Of a stretch of DNA of 26,667 nt, positions 9,120 through 22,474 are shown piece after piece. Position numbers and translations under genes: made by a program. Under the pieces are notes generated by a model. That model was given only the letters and a program-made list of their open reading frames with translations, was not told the DNA's origin and made no database searches. Origin of the DNA: Chytridium lagenaria (Eukaryota; Chytridiomycota; Chytridiomycetes; Chytridiales; Chytridiaceae); NCBI GenBank assembly GCA_025449115.1, contig JAHLKC010000262.1:1-26667 (forward strand), in the 5' to 3' direction. The first letter of the stretch is position 1; each line of letters starts with the position of its first letter.

Positions 9120-10720
9120 AGGCTATCGATGGAATGTGCCGTGATTCCTTAATCATTCCATGGTGCAGCTCCAGGAAACTTAGCGGTTTCAGTAAGTTTC
9201 GTATGTTTTTGATCCTTGATTACATTTTTTAATAATGACATACGGTTTTCGTAAGAAAAATACTTGGTATAGGTACTCCTTAAAAAAATTAGGATTATTC
9301 ACGTGCACAACTACAGCTGTGCAGTGCTTTTCGTAAAACTTAATGTATTTCTGAATGTGTATTAAAAGTAAAGGAAAAAAGGTTGGAAGGAAACAGAAGG
9401 GATACCTTAGTACATACAAAAATAGAATGATGGAGTTTCAAAGGGGATAATTAAAAAGAGAACTGCAAATCTTGGGGGAGGAGAACGTTGTCAAAGGCGA
9501 AATGAATGACCAAACAAAACATAAATAGTGTACAAAAAAAATAATCCAAGACGAAGTTAAGGTGGGGTATACAGCACACAACAACATAGAAAACAAATCC
9601 CTTCAATATCAAATATACCGATCCAAATACTCCCCCAAAAGCCTCAACTTTTTCTTAGGGTTACCCCTCCTCATTCGATACTTTGTACTCGTGAAATGCG
9701 CCGTCTCCATGGCTTGAATGACGAGATTGATGATGATGATCGTGATGATGAGAATGACAAAGAACATGACGCCACTGGTGATTAGGATGCATTTGTTTTT
9801 CGCCATCCAGCCTTTCCAGCTGTTTTTAAAAGGTGAGTTAGGGATTGGGGGTGAGGAGGAGAAAATGAAGGGGAGAAGCGCTTACGAGAGTGAACGGGCT
9901 GTTGATTTTGTTGTTGTACTGCTGCTTCGAGCTCTGTAGAGTTTTCTTGGAGGTATTCGAGGTGGGTGTTGCGGTCGATAATCTGATTCAAGCGTTGATG
10001 GCATGGTGTTAGTTTTAAGTGAAGAATAAAGTCCAAAGGCTATGATATGAGAGACATGTACCTTTGTGATGTTGTCTTTGTAAAGGTTTGTTGTTTCTAT
10101 CATGCACCATGCAGTCAGTCAGCCAATTGATTCCAAAGAACAATGAATGCATCAAGGCCTCTCTCACCTTCAAGTTCTCTTTGGGTCTGTGTACGTCGTC
10201 AACCAAAACAAAGTCACATTAGCATTCAATACGGTAGCAGAGAAGAGATGAAGGTAGACGGCGAGAGACGGCATGCTTCCCCATACCTTTTCGAGGGCAG
10301 TCTCCACAACCTCCTCCTCCTCCTCCTTTGTATTCCATCCAAACAAGTTCCACTTCTTCTTCTCCTTCTTCTCCTTCTTGTCCTTCTTTTCCGGTGATTC
10401 AGGCATCTCTCCGTCAACCTCCTTCGCCTCCTTGAGCTTTCAACTTGCAGAATTCAACACAGTAACGTCGGTAAAGGAACCAAAGACACAGGATGCCTTC
10501 GCTACTATTTTTTTTATACAAAAATTCAACGATGGGCTGAGTATATAAAATCCGTCAAACCCAAATAGCGATAAACCCAACGTCCGATACCAAATACAGG
10601 TACTCCTCAGACATCGTAACAACGACGGTCATGAAATGCCTAGATAGATCATCCCCTCTCCCGATTATAGTCAAAAGCCTTCCCAGAGCATGAAAGCGGG
10701 ACTCAATGATGATTAGCAGA
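9120..10720. repeat. Tandem duplication, unit 1 (about 1.6-1.7 kb)
   Basis: Direct repeat of 10795-12560. Shared blocks include the left flank (ATCGATGGAAT at 9126 and 10810), the 3' flank of the SNARE gene, all five exons and four introns, the upstream block starting GCAGAATTCAACACAGTAAC (10447 and 12139) and a right-hand block around GCATGAAAG (10688 and 12533). Coding parts are nearly identical; flanks carry more substitutions and small indels. The stretch 9120-9608 is the 3' flank of the SNARE gene and contains no other gene. Confidence 0.8.
9609..10406 (-). pseudogene. R-SNARE (VAMP-like), copy 1, with one-base frame break
   Basis: Exons, high to low: 10406-10287, 10186-10168, 10096-10062, 9982-9886 and 9819-9609. 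Residues 1-40 are a Lys/Glu-rich head (SPEKKDKKEKKEKKKW). The SNARE motif follows (TQRELEETTNLYKDNITK, then IIDRNTHLEYLQENSTELEA) with arginine at the zero layer, which makes it an R-SNARE. The last exon carries a membrane anchor (CILITSGVMFFVILIITIII) and a basic tail. Compared with copy 2, the fourth exon is one base shorter: an A run of four instead of five near 9910. Read literally, the frame is lost between the SNARE motif and the anchor. If that base is an assembly error, the gene is functional. The C-terminal tail ends LLGEYLDRYI and differs from copy 2 through another one-base difference. No longin domain is present. Confidence 0.75.
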
Positions 10721-11259
10721 ACGAATAAATGTAAAGGGAATACGGGCAAAAGCATGGCAAAAGGGAACAGTGACTGTGTTCTTCACCGGTATTATTGAAG
10801 TAGGTAATTATCGATGGAATTTGCCGTGATGCCTCACATTTCCATGATGCAGCAGCTCTAGCAAACTTAGCGGTTTTGGTAAGTTTCGTAGGTTTCTTTG
10901 GACTAGAACCATGGAACGTGACTAAATGAATAATGAGATACGGATTTCGTAAGAAAAACACTACATTCTTAAAAAAAAAAGGAATCATTCACAACTAGAG
11001 TGCTTTTCGGAAAACTAAATGTTTTTCCTGAATGTGTATTTAAAAGTAAAGGAGAAGAAAAGGCTAAAAGGAGCCCAGTACATACAAAAATAAAGTGATA
11101 AAGTTTAAAAGGGGATAATAGAAACAGGAAAATGCAAATATTGGGGGAGGGGAACGCTGTCAAAGGCGAAATAAGTGACCAAACAAAGAAAACATAAATA
11201 GTGTACAAAAACAGCAAAGACGGAGTCAAGGGGATAAGATGAGGGGGGGGGGGTATACA
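10407..11259. other. Spacer between the two SNARE copies
   Basis: Holds the upstream region of SNARE copy 1 (to about 10720) and, from about 10795, the left flank of the second duplication unit. It contains a run of nine G at about 11244-11252. No gene supported. Confidence 0.45.
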
Positions 11260-12560
11260 TCACACAATAACACAGAAACGAGTCCCATCTAAATCAAATA
11301 TACCGATCCAAAATTCCCCCAAAAGCCTCAACTTTTTCTTAGGGTTACCCCTCTTCATCCTATACTTTGTACTCGTGAAATGCGCCGTCTCCATGGCTTG
11401 AATGACGAGATTGATGATGATGATCGTGATGATGAGAGTGATAAAGAAGATGACGCCACTGGTGATTAGGACGCATTTGTTTTTCGCCATCCAGCCTTTC
11501 CAGCTGTGTACAAGGTGGGTTAGGGATTTTGGGGGTGAGGAAGGAAATAAATGGAGAGAAGCGCTTACGAGAGTGAACGGGCTGTTGATTTTTGTTGTTG
11601 TACTGCTGCTTCGAGTTCTTCAGCGTTTTCTTGGAGGTATTCGAGGTGGGTGTTGCGGTCGATAATCTGATTCAAGCGTTGATGGCATGGTGTAAGTTTT
11701 AAGTGAAGAATAAAGTCCAAAGGCTATGATATGAGACGGAAGCGGACATGTACCTTTGTGATGTTGTCTTTGTACAGGTTTGTTGTTTCTATCATGCACC
11801 ATGCAGTAATTCAGCCAATTGATTCCAAATAACAAAGAATGCACCAAAGTCTCTCACCTTCAAGTTCTCTTTGAGTCTGTGTTTGTTCATCATCAACCAA
11901 ACGAAGTCATATTAACATTCCATACGAAGCAGATAAGAGATGAAGGTAGACGGCGAGAGACGGCATGCTTCCCCATACCTTTTCAATGGCAGTCTCCACA
12001 ACCTCCTCCTCCTCCTCCTTTGTATTCCATCCAAACAAGTTCCACTTCTTCTTCTCCTTCTTCTCCTTCTTGTCCTTCTTTTCCGATGATTCAGGCATCT
12101 CTCCGTCAACCTCCTTCGCCTCCGTGAGCTTTCAATGTGCAGAATTCAACACAGTAACGTTGGTAGAGGAACCAAAGACACAGATTTCCTTCACGACTGT
12201 TTTTTTAATAAAAAAATTCACTCTTGGAAATGATGGGGTTAAATTAGTGCTAAATACCATAACGTCGATACGTCAGACCACCGTACCAAAAGCGATCAAT
12301 ACTTAGATAGGATTATCCCACTCTCCCAGCAACCGTGTCAAAAACCTTCTTTTCCACACTCCCCCCCCGCGTATTCCTTTAATCCGTGATTAAACCACTG
12401 CCTTCCTACCACGTCTCCAAAGATACAGTGGCAGGCTTCCAAAGGATTCCTTACCTTCTCGTGGCAAGTCAAGTCTGGCTGCACAATGACAAAATATGTT
12501 AATGAGCTTCATATAAAAACAATGTCCAGGGCATGAAAGAGCGGGACCCAATGATGATCA
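10795..12560. repeat. Tandem duplication, unit 2
   Basis: Second copy of the unit described at 9120-10720, same orientation, with the SNARE gene intact. The right boundary is gradual: similarity fades between 12240 and 12560 except for short blocks, so the ends are approximate. Confidence 0.75.
11260..12098 (-). CDS. R-SNARE (VAMP-like), copy 2, intact
   Basis: Vesicle-anchored SNARE without a longin domain, 171 aa. Exons, high to low: 12098-11979, 11876-11858 (a 19-nt micro-exon), 11788-11754, 11666-11569 and 11503-11260; phases agree throughout. Residues 1-40 are a charged head, and the SNARE motif spans about 41-91. R62 is the zero-layer arginine, with hydrophobic or small residues at the expected +4, +7, +11, +14, +18, +25 and +28 positions (L66, L69, A73, L76, V80, A87, L90). 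A Trp-containing linker (SWKGWMAKNK) leads into one transmembrane helix at about 101-126 and a basic tail. The tail is 45 residues, unusually long for a VAMP, and reads in a different frame at its end from copy 1. By family knowledge it pairs with Qa, Qb and Qc SNAREs in membrane fusion; the compartment is not predictable. Confidence 0.82.
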
Positions 12561-13359
12561 TAGTACTGGTAAGCTGTGTTTTCCAAGCGTATTGAAAGCT
12601 TAGACCAGTCTGCAGTCCGAAGTGATGATAATGAAGGAAACCGACCAAAAGCCAAAGGGCCGTTGGGGATATTGACTAGGACTTTTCAGAAGTTAAGCAA
12701 CTAATGCCATCGAGCATATGGGTTGGGCTAACAGATATCTCAATAATACTGTGAAATCCCGTTCATACGCAACCTAATTATGGATAGGCTTTTACTATAT
12801 TACGTGTATTCTTACTAACGGCGAGTAACTGTCTCTGGTCATTTAATCTGTTACATAATAAAAAGTATGTGAGAGCACGTTAACGCGAAAACGTGAACTC
12901 CAAGAATTAAGTAAGGTATATTCCTATGACAAAAAGCGTTAACTGCTCCAGTTCCTTTTCCGTCTAACAAAATTAGGCCACCGTCAAAAGCACATACAGT
13001 TAAAGGATGCCAGCAAGCCATCATCTCAACCCCACCTTTTAAGAAAACATAGTCAGCTTAGTACAGAGACGAGGTATTAAAGCATGAAAGAAAGCGCTGA
13101 TCATGCTTCTGCATCATATCCTCCTTCACCAACCACATCCTCCTCCTCACTCTCCACCTTCCCCTTCTCTCACCACTTAGTTTACCATACTTCAGATAGT
13201 GGCGACAGAGGGTAGGTGTGAAGGGATGGACCTCCTTCACTGCGGGATCACACGAGTTTAGGGATGAAATTGTCTTTACTTTTTTGTGTTGATTTGATGG
13301 GACACAAAGAAATTAAGACACTTTTGGGAATTGTCCTCAGTCGAGATTTCTTGCTGAAA
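12099..13359. other. Long intergenic region between divergent SNARE genes
   Basis: About 1.26 kb between the starts of SNARE copy 2 (minus) and the third SNARE gene (plus). The left third belongs to the duplication unit. The rest is AT-rich with short matches to rRNA that I reject below. The short ORF at 13058-13240 (-) has no support. No gene seen. Confidence 0.45.
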
Positions 13360-14268
13360 ATGCATCCACAGAGCAGCGGTGGTCAAGGCGGGTCGTCAAC
13401 AGCGTCCATGAGGGAGCCAGAGCTCGACAGAAAGATTCAGCAGGTAAGAGGAGGGTGGAGGACGTTGAACTGCTTGATATGCCCTCTTTCGTTGCTTCAA
13501 GAAACATTCTAAACAAACCCCCTTCTTATTGCGTTGACAGGTTGAAGGAAATTTAAAAGGTACACCCCCAACAGTCTTTCAAAGTCTTAACCATCACCAA
13601 TAGAAACCATTGGTCTTCTTGATGAACAGCTTCTCCAAACGAAAGCCAAGGGTGATCAACTTGCGAAAATGGAGGCGCAGATGAAGACGATGAAGGAATC
13701 GACGGATGTGTTTAGAGCAACGGCGAAACCGAAACAGGTGGAGGTGGAGAAGAAGAAGTGGATGGGGATTGTGCCTGTTAGATTGAAGGCACCGGAACGG
13801 ACGGCGATACCGAGAGGGAGTTTGGAGGAGAGTCAACGGCTTATTGGAGAGAAGTTGAGGAGGTGAGGTGTTTGGGTTATCGTTTTTTTGTTGGTTTTAC
13901 GGGTTGGTTTATTTGGGGCCCTTTTTTTTTAGGGTGAAAGGATTTACGGATATATTTCGATTTTGGGCCTATTTATGATGTTATCGTTTAAGGGCCTATT
14001 AATGATGTTTTTTAATGTATTTTTTTCTTACCGCCTTTCATCTTTGTTTATCACTAAACCCATCTCCTTTCCTTAGCCGTCAGAAAAAATCCCGCTGCTG
14101 CACCCCTACACCATCATCACCTTTATTCTCCTCCTCATCATCCTCGCAACCGTCAGTTTCGTCATCCTCAATTTCGTCATCAAGCATCCAAAGCCCGACA
14201 CAAAACCCGAGTCACGGCCATCACGGTTTGACGTCAAGATAAAGTGCAACCAGCAACGCCAAAAGTGA
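13360..14268 (+). CDS. Divergent R-SNARE-like protein with lysine at the zero layer
   Basis: Exons 13360-13443, 13541-13559, 13604-13862 and about 14077-14268. The second exon is a 19-nt micro-exon, the same length and position as in the two VAMP-like genes, which supports common descent. The SNARE motif starts at ELDRKIQQVEGNLKETIGLL and continues DEQLLQTKAKGDQLAKMEAQ. Taking L54 as the +4 layer puts K50 at the zero layer, where R-SNAREs carry arginine; F71 and A75 then fall at +21 and +25 as in VAMP2. A KKKW motif follows, then a linker of about 35 residues not seen in the other copies, and a membrane anchor (YTIITFILLLIILATVSFVI). The join between exons 3 and 4 does not keep phase as written, so one base may be missing. 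About 184 aa. An upstream in-frame ATG at 13264 is considered less likely. Confidence 0.65.
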
Positions 14269-14913
14269 ATACAGTGAATCCTGTACGGCATCCGTCACTG
14301 TTTTATGATTATTTGAAGGAGAAGAAGGGGTAGGATGATATATTGGAATAGTGTGCTGTATTTAGAAATGGTGTGTGCATATACCTTGATCACAATTTGA
14401 TAGATCTATTAATATATTTTTTGCATTGTTATAAAGTCCATCTTGCGAATTTTTTTTCATTTCGTTGCGGTGAAAAAATGTCGAAGGGTTGGCGTTATTG
14501 GGTACGCAGGGGAAGCTTAGAAAACTATAAAATCCTCTATATTTTCTTTTCTGAACAAATATATATAGAATATCATATAGATGTGCCCTTTTTTTATCGT
14601 TGCTTTTGATCACCTAGTATTAACTGTTTCTTATGAAATAGAATCCAAGTTTTTAGGGTGCAATTCCGTGAGATCGGTACGATTTGTATCCTATCTCCAT
14701 GAAGCTAAAACGTCCCTGAAACCCGCCATTCATTCCCCGTCTTCATTGAAATCTACTCGGTAAAATAGAGCATGCATGTATATATCAATAAAAATATCTA
14801 TCTACAAATGAGTTGAATGCGTCTACGACAAAACATGAACAATAAACACAAATTGCGGCGCATGTGATATCGCGAGCTAAAAGTAAGAATGAACATAAAA
14901 AAACGCATAGTGA
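14269..14913. other. Intergenic spacer between convergent genes
   Basis: AT-rich sequence between the stop of the third SNARE gene and the stop of the Avo2-like gene. It contains T runs and short ORFs in several frames without protein-like composition. No gene seen. Confidence 0.45.
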
Positions 14914-16142
14914 TCAGAAGAACGTGCGAAGGTCGAGTTTTGGTGCTTGAATGTTGGGTTGACTCGGTCCCGATATGCTAATAAGTGATCTCATTGTCCC
15001 CAAAGGCGGTGGTGGTCGTATTGGACGGTTTTCTGCAACCGCAACAAAACATTCTATATTGAATAAAGCAGATTAAGACCGGGTTTTTTATAATCACAAA
15101 GTCATTACCGTTAAAATGTTCCAACATTTCTATCGAATAAGCGTAATCAGCGGGGATCCATCCACGTTTGTTTTTGATGGTTGGACTGGCTCCTCGTTGA
15201 ATCAGGATCGCGACTGTTTCAAAGTGACCCCATGCTGCCGCACTTGTTTCCGGAAATAGATATTGGTTAGTATGATCAAACAGAAAAGGATAAAAGGAGA
15301 GACAACGAATAAATGTGACTCACTGATGTAATGGTGTTGATCCGTCACCATCAAGACAGTTTACGTCTGCACCCATATCAAGTAATGTCTTGAAAGACGG
15401 AATATAAAAGATATGCACATGTTAAGGTAAGTCAGTTATTCCATAATATCAAAAACGAACTTGTAAGAGTCTCAAATGTCCATACCACAATCGCAGCATT
15501 CATCGCCTTCTCCGTCGCAATAATGATCGCACTCCGTCCAGTCTTATTTTCCCACTGTACCGTTTGCGGGTGTCTCTCAATGTACATCTGAAATGCCTTT
15601 ACCATACGATGTCAGTTTAAGCCCTGATCATATCAAATCATAAATGCATAGGATAGTTTACCTGGTCGTTCTTAAATTCGGCTGCAACCATCAGCGCAGT
15701 GGTTCCATCGAAATCCTGTAATCAAATATAGAATCAATACAATAGCTACGTCTGACATTATTTAAAAACTATGATGGTATTGACACTCACCTTTGAACAT
15801 TGCTCTGTTTCGTGTCCATTGTCCAACAAATACTCTACAATTTCGTTCTGGTTGTATCGGATGGCGTAAAAGAGCAGAGGCCTAAAAGTATTCCATTCCG
15901 TCAGATCCATTCAACAGCAATATCCATCGCTCTAGCGGCATCATATCCTCCCTTTTAGACAAACCCATCACCCCTCCTCATTAAAAGCAAAAGATAAAAA
16001 AAACACACCATCCATTCTCCGGATTCGGACTCTGTATCGGTAACTTCTTCTTTGATATGATCTTTTTGCACAAGTATAGATTCCCGCTCGCAATCGCATC
16101 CCGAAGGTACTGAGCCTCAGCTCTTCGCACAGGATTCAGCAT
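14914..16142 (-). CDS. Avo2-like ankyrin-repeat protein
   Basis: Seven exons that all join in frame with GT-AG introns, about 235 aa. The start (MLNPVRRAEAQYLRDAIASG) is followed by about five ankyrin repeats: ENGWPLLFYAIRYNQNEIVE, DFDGTTALMVAAEFKN, NKTGRSAIIIATEKAMNAAI, DGDGSTPLHHAAAWGHFETV and KRGWIPADYAYSIEM. The C-terminus is proline-rich (RPIRPPPPLGTMRSLIS). Order and spacing of the repeats, the ENGW and NGH motifs and the PPLG tail resemble yeast Avo2, an accessory subunit of TOR complex 2 at the plasma membrane. The match is from memory and ankyrin proteins resemble one another, so the orthology is moderate. The gene shares a 270-bp divergent spacer with MET17 and shows no frame break, in contrast to its neighbours. 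Confidence 0.7.
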
Positions 16143-16260
16143 CTCTCCCTACTCCACACGCGCACAATGATGATGATGATGCGTAACAGCCTGTAACGGG
16201 TATGTCCGATGGTGGGTGTTTGGAGTGTAAAGTTGTCGTTTTCGAGGTTGTTTGCTCGTT

Positions 16261-16316
16261 TGTTGAGGATGGCGCAATTTGTTCAACTGTTGAGGATGGT
16301 GCAATAATTTGTTCAA
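16261..16316. repeat. Imperfect tandem repeat in the divergent promoter
   Basis: Two adjacent copies of TGTTGAGGATGGYGCAA followed by TTTGTTCAA: 16261-16286 and 16288-16316. The second copy has three extra bases (TAA). They lie in the spacer between the Avo2-like gene and MET17. A CA/CT-rich leader (16349-16380) follows just before the MET17 start. Confidence 0.6.
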
Positions 16317-16412
16317 AATCAGTCAGCAAAAAACTCTAATCATCACCAACACACACACTCACACTCACAGTCACAGTCACCGTTTTTCTCGTTTTTTCTG
16401 TAATCTGCCATC

Positions 16413-18431
<2,019 letters not shown>

Positions 18432-18821
18432 ATAGTACTGGCTACCCTTTCTTCTTCACCCCCCGCTTTTGTCCTAACACCGCTTTTGTTGTGTTGCCTT
18501 TGAGACGGTTTGATGCGTCATTTGTCTTTTTGTGTTTAAGTTGTTCCCTCATATGCTTTTTTTAAAAACTGGGTTTGGGTTGATACTATTCGGGGCTTTG
18601 TCGGCGTTTTCGCTTTACGCTTTTCCCGTTTCGGTTTCCACATTTTCTCTGATATTTGTTCTGAATCTTTCTGAACCGGAAATAAAATAAATACAAGAGA
18701 GAATGTTTACCAGGCAGTAAGTCCTTTTCAATGAATAGAAATATCCCTTTTATTATTGCTCTGCTAAAGTATTCTTATTTGATGGGAGTAGTTGTTTGTT
18801 TAGAGACGTGTGGCATGGAAA
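18432..18821. other. Spacer between convergent MET17 and F-box gene
   Basis: T-rich 3' flank of MET17 with AATAAA signals near 18683, then AT-rich sequence up to the stop of the F-box/ankyrin gene. No gene seen. Confidence 0.5.
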
Positions 18822-20038
18822 TCATGCAACTTCCGATCCTTGTAAAACGCCAGAGCTCAAAGTTTTGGCACCCTCTAATACTTCAAGTACGAACAGAGAG
18901 TCAGGTCTGGGTGGCAATGTCCTAGTATATTCAATCATTTCATCCAACACTGGCCAAGTATGCTGGCATTTCACTAAAAGGGGCAGCAAGTCACTCGAAC
19001 GGTCAATGCTGTCCCGGAGCCTCCTACGCCAATCATCCAGCGATATTGCGCTCGCGATCTTGGGTTGGCTGAGCACATAGGTGATCGCAGTAGCATCAGG
19101 TTTAAATACTAGGGACCCAACATGTCGGGTTAGGACCTGACGAAGCATCCTCGGTGCAAAGCGGACAAAGGCATCTTGATTTGGGAACGAACAGAGGTAA
19201 TCTGCCAGGTCGTAATGCCCTTTAAGTATTGCGCTAGTGATGGTCGATATCATTGGTTCCAAACCCTTGCTCTCGATTAGATGGCGTACGAGAGGAAAGT
19301 GATTCCGTTCCACCGCCGTAGTGAGACCATAGTAAGGACTAAGGGGGTGTTTCAACCCTAAAGACAGGAGCAGTTCGAAGATCTCTATGCTACCTCCCCA
19401 GCATGCGTCCCTGACAAAGCCATCACAGAGTGGCACAGACAGATCCAGAAGGCGACGGACAAAAACCGGCCGATCCCACCGACAGGCACAGACAAAGCTA
19501 ATAAAGCTAGAATTTCCGGCAGGCTTTGCTTTGTCAAAAAGCTTTAGAATCCCGTCAAAGAGCTCCATGTCGTTGGCCAAGATCGCCCACTGCAGGCAGT
19601 CCACACAGTCTTGGTATACATGCTGACATTTTGTACCCTTAGAAACTTCTTTGTATCTAAAACGGTCCGGCGCAAGCTCTCAAGAATCACTTGTGCGAAA
19701 GGTTCACCCAAGTCTTGTGGATCAAGGATTAGGTTGGGACCCATCAGAAGATAGATTTTGGAAAGACCATATTGCTCAAACAGGGCTACGGTGAAGCTTG
19801 CTGGCAGATGAACAAACGGTGAGTGTTTGCGCACACTCTTATCAGAAGGTTTATGCATTTTCATGAGTTGGTGCACGTATCTGTGTGCAAAGGAGTAAAG
19901 TCGGGTGATTGAGTCGATGCGTTGGCGCCCCGTGGAGCTCATGCGACGCATCCGAAGTAGATCTGCAAGAGGCAGATAAGCAAGGCATTCTATCAGACAA
20001 AGATCAGGTAGTCTCCAGAGAGTATTCGCATCCATCAT
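18822..20038 (-). CDS. F-box and ankyrin-like repeat protein
   Basis: Starts at an ATG pair at 20036-20038 (MMDANTLWRLPDLCLIECLA). Residues about 8-45 fit an F-box: LPDLCLIECLAYLPLADLLR then RRMSSTGRQRID. F-box proteins act as substrate adaptors of SCF ubiquitin ligases. The second part is helical with degenerate ankyrin-like units: LQWAILANDMELFDGILKLF, GGSIEIFELLLSLGLKHP, TTAVERNHFPLVRHLIESKG and AILKGHYDLADYLCSFPN. One frame change is needed near 19620, where KCQHVYQDCVDCLQW reads across in the downstream frame. No introns are obvious. About 400 aa if joined. Such F-box/ankyrin proteins form large families in some fungi; no individual role can be given. Confidence 0.65.
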
Positions 20039-20879
20039 TGGGTTGTCAGTCACTAATATCCTGAAATCGCTCTACTCACAAAGTACCTTGTGTCACCTGC
20101 CGTCCGGACAAAATCGGACATTAGGTACACAAAGTAGTTGTCGAGTTGAGGAAAGGAAGAATGTTTTTCTTCATTTGTCCAACTCTACTGCACCCAACTG
20201 CAGCGAGTTCTCTTGTCTCTTTGCTTTACCATCGTTCAATGATCCACTGCCACCCCCACCTCCCTTGGACGCTCACCTCACCACTTGGGACGGGATTCTT
20301 GTGAGTGTCCTTCCATATGCATCATTGAAGATAGCTACTGCGGCCATAGGACTTCCCGACCGTGGCAGAAGTCCCATATTACGTTTCGTCCTCGTAGTAT
20401 GACAGCACTTTCCGCAATCATACCTCGCCCGGCTACAGATCCCGTTACGAATCTGGTGCCTTGGTACACCACTTTGGGTTAACCCTGCTATGCGTGTTGC
20501 CATCGGTTATAGCTGCGCAAAGGGTCGCCCAACATGCCAGAACTCTTGATTGCATATCGACCGGAAATCCTGCCATTTACTGTGAAGTTCTCTCTATAGG
20601 CCCCTCATACAGAGGTAGAGAACCACAAAATAAGTGACAAGACTAGCGCTTAGGACGTAATCCTAGGTCAAGAGTCAAGTCCTATTATGCCTTTAGTGAC
20701 ATGGGGATTTGAGTGTCTATGGGTCATGCGGTGGAGCTTTTTTTCTTTTATTGGTTCTGAGATTTTACGCGTTTTTTGGTTTTCCGCGTTTTAGTTTTTT
20801 GACCATATTTAATCTTGGATTTATACTTGTTTATGTTGATCTTATTTATTTTGATTTTTTATGGGGGTTTCTTATGGTC

Positions 20880-20965
20880 CCAAGGGGCTTTTGTTATTTT
20901 TGGTTGTTTGTTATTTTTTTTTATTTTTTTTATTTTTTTTTTATTTTTTTTATTTTTTTTTGGCT
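20880..20965 (+). repeat. T-rich low-complexity tract
   Basis: Runs of eight to nine T separated by single A, in a wider T/G-rich segment starting near 20740. The ORF across it encodes only Phe/Leu/Tyr-rich sequence and is not taken as a gene. Confidence 0.8.
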
Positions 20966-21668
20966 ACATTTAGTTTTTTGGCTGAGGACCTGAAATTCAA
21001 ATTTGGTATCCTTGAGAGCCATATGTAGCATACTATAGGGAGGGGAAAATGTTGGGATGGGTGGTTTAAATATGATAACACCCAAAAGATCTAACATTTT
21101 TGAAAATGATTTCACCAAAATGATCAACCACTTCATTGTCCATTCCCATTTGGGTCTTTGTCGCTATCTAGACCTGTCTTGTCTAGTTCCTTGAATTTGT
21201 TGGTGTGTCCATCTGTCTTGTCTAGCTCTTCAGTTTGTTGCTGACGCTTCTAGTATTGGTGGATGCAGACCGTATAAATGTGAGTCCCACCTCCCCATTC
21301 ACCCCCCTCACCCAACTCCACCGCAAAACCTCATCACTGCACTCTCATTGCGGACCCTGTCATCCGGATATGGGTTTTGAACTCCACGTTTTTCTGCTTC
21401 AGTTACAGATTGTGCGTATTGTAAACATCAATTAATGTCTTGTCAATTAATCTGTCCACATTCCGCAAGTCACGGTTGAGTTTCAGCTAATATGAAAGCT
21501 TGCCATTGGCTCTCTTTCGTCCCAACCAGTCCATTGCAGCGAACATAAATGAAAAATGTTGTTGAAATCTTCAATCATGCAAGCTCAGGTATTGACGGAT
21601 TAAGGCATTCACGGAAACAGTAACGGAACGAAATTCAGCAGGCTGTGATCTTCTCTTGACCCATCCCT

Positions 21669-21697
21669 CCCTACCTAGCTTCGACTAGGGGGTAGGG
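21669..21697. other. GC-rich stem-loop
   Basis: CCCTACC pairs with GGTAGGG, extended inward by TAG pairing with CTA around a short CTTCGA loop, with a small G bulge. Located in gene-poor sequence; could be a remnant of a mobile element or of a non-coding RNA. Confidence 0.4.
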
Positions 21698-22474
21698 GAG
21701 AAGAGTAAAGGAGTTGCTCCAGCAGAGCAAGTCCACAGAGCACCTAGGGACAGGATGTACTCCTGAATCTAAGTGATGTTGTTGTTGTTGGCGATGGTGT
21801 GGGTGAGTGATCGCGAGATTCTGCTTATTAAGGGAGAAGGGAACGTGTTTAGTATCTTCATTATCGACTTACCTTGCTGCTAAACCAATATCAGCACCAG
21901 ATCGTCTCCTGGCGATCGGGGATGGCTATAAGTCTCCATGCCACCTACTATGGCACCTTTTGGAACATGGGCTCTCGTTTGCCTCTCAGAGCTTAGAACA
22001 GGGTAACCTCACTCATTGCCTGCCGTTAGCGCCTGATCATCGGGTCGGAGAGCACCAGAGGTGGAATGTAGCTGACCAAGCCTTGACTAAAGGACACTGT
22101 GAATGAGGAGGGGTTCCATCACAGCCTTCTGTCTCAAACGGCCGGATTGCAGCTTCACCAGGTGGTAAGGGGGCAGAGGGGTCGACTGTCATCCAACTAA
22201 GAGTGAAGGGGAGATCACGCCGCGAGGCCACGCGCTGGTGATAGAGGATGGGGATCAACTCAATATCAACTACTTAATTCAACAAGGTACAAATTAAATC
22301 AAGAAATCTCTCATATTAAAGTAATACACAAAATACAAATAAATAATAGACACAACATATGCACACACACATAAACGGCACATATGCGCGCCACCTCCTT
22401 CAATAAAAACCCTATAAACGTGGGGAAAAACTATATATAAAAAACCCAAAGGGAAAAGAAGGGAGGATTCAATA

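Noticed and set aside
12680..12780. Fragment resembling the 3' half of 5S rRNA (AGAAGTTAAGCAACTAATG and a later AATACTGTG)
   Set aside because: The 5' half is missing and the internal control region around GGATGGG is not conserved; probably chance or a very old relic.
12815..12845. TAACGGCGAGT, an 11-nt match to a conserved LSU rRNA segment
   Set aside because: The match stops at once on both sides; too short to mean anything.
13058..13240. 60-codon minus-strand ORF
   Set aside because: Arg/Trp-rich composition typical of an antisense shadow of CT-rich DNA; no support.
20709..20993. 94-codon Phe/Leu-rich ORF
   Set aside because: It is a translation of a T-rich low-complexity tract.
21807..22106. 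99-codon plus-strand ORF with an opposing short frame
   Set aside because: No motif, no family resemblance and no splice or promoter context; left as unexplained sequence.
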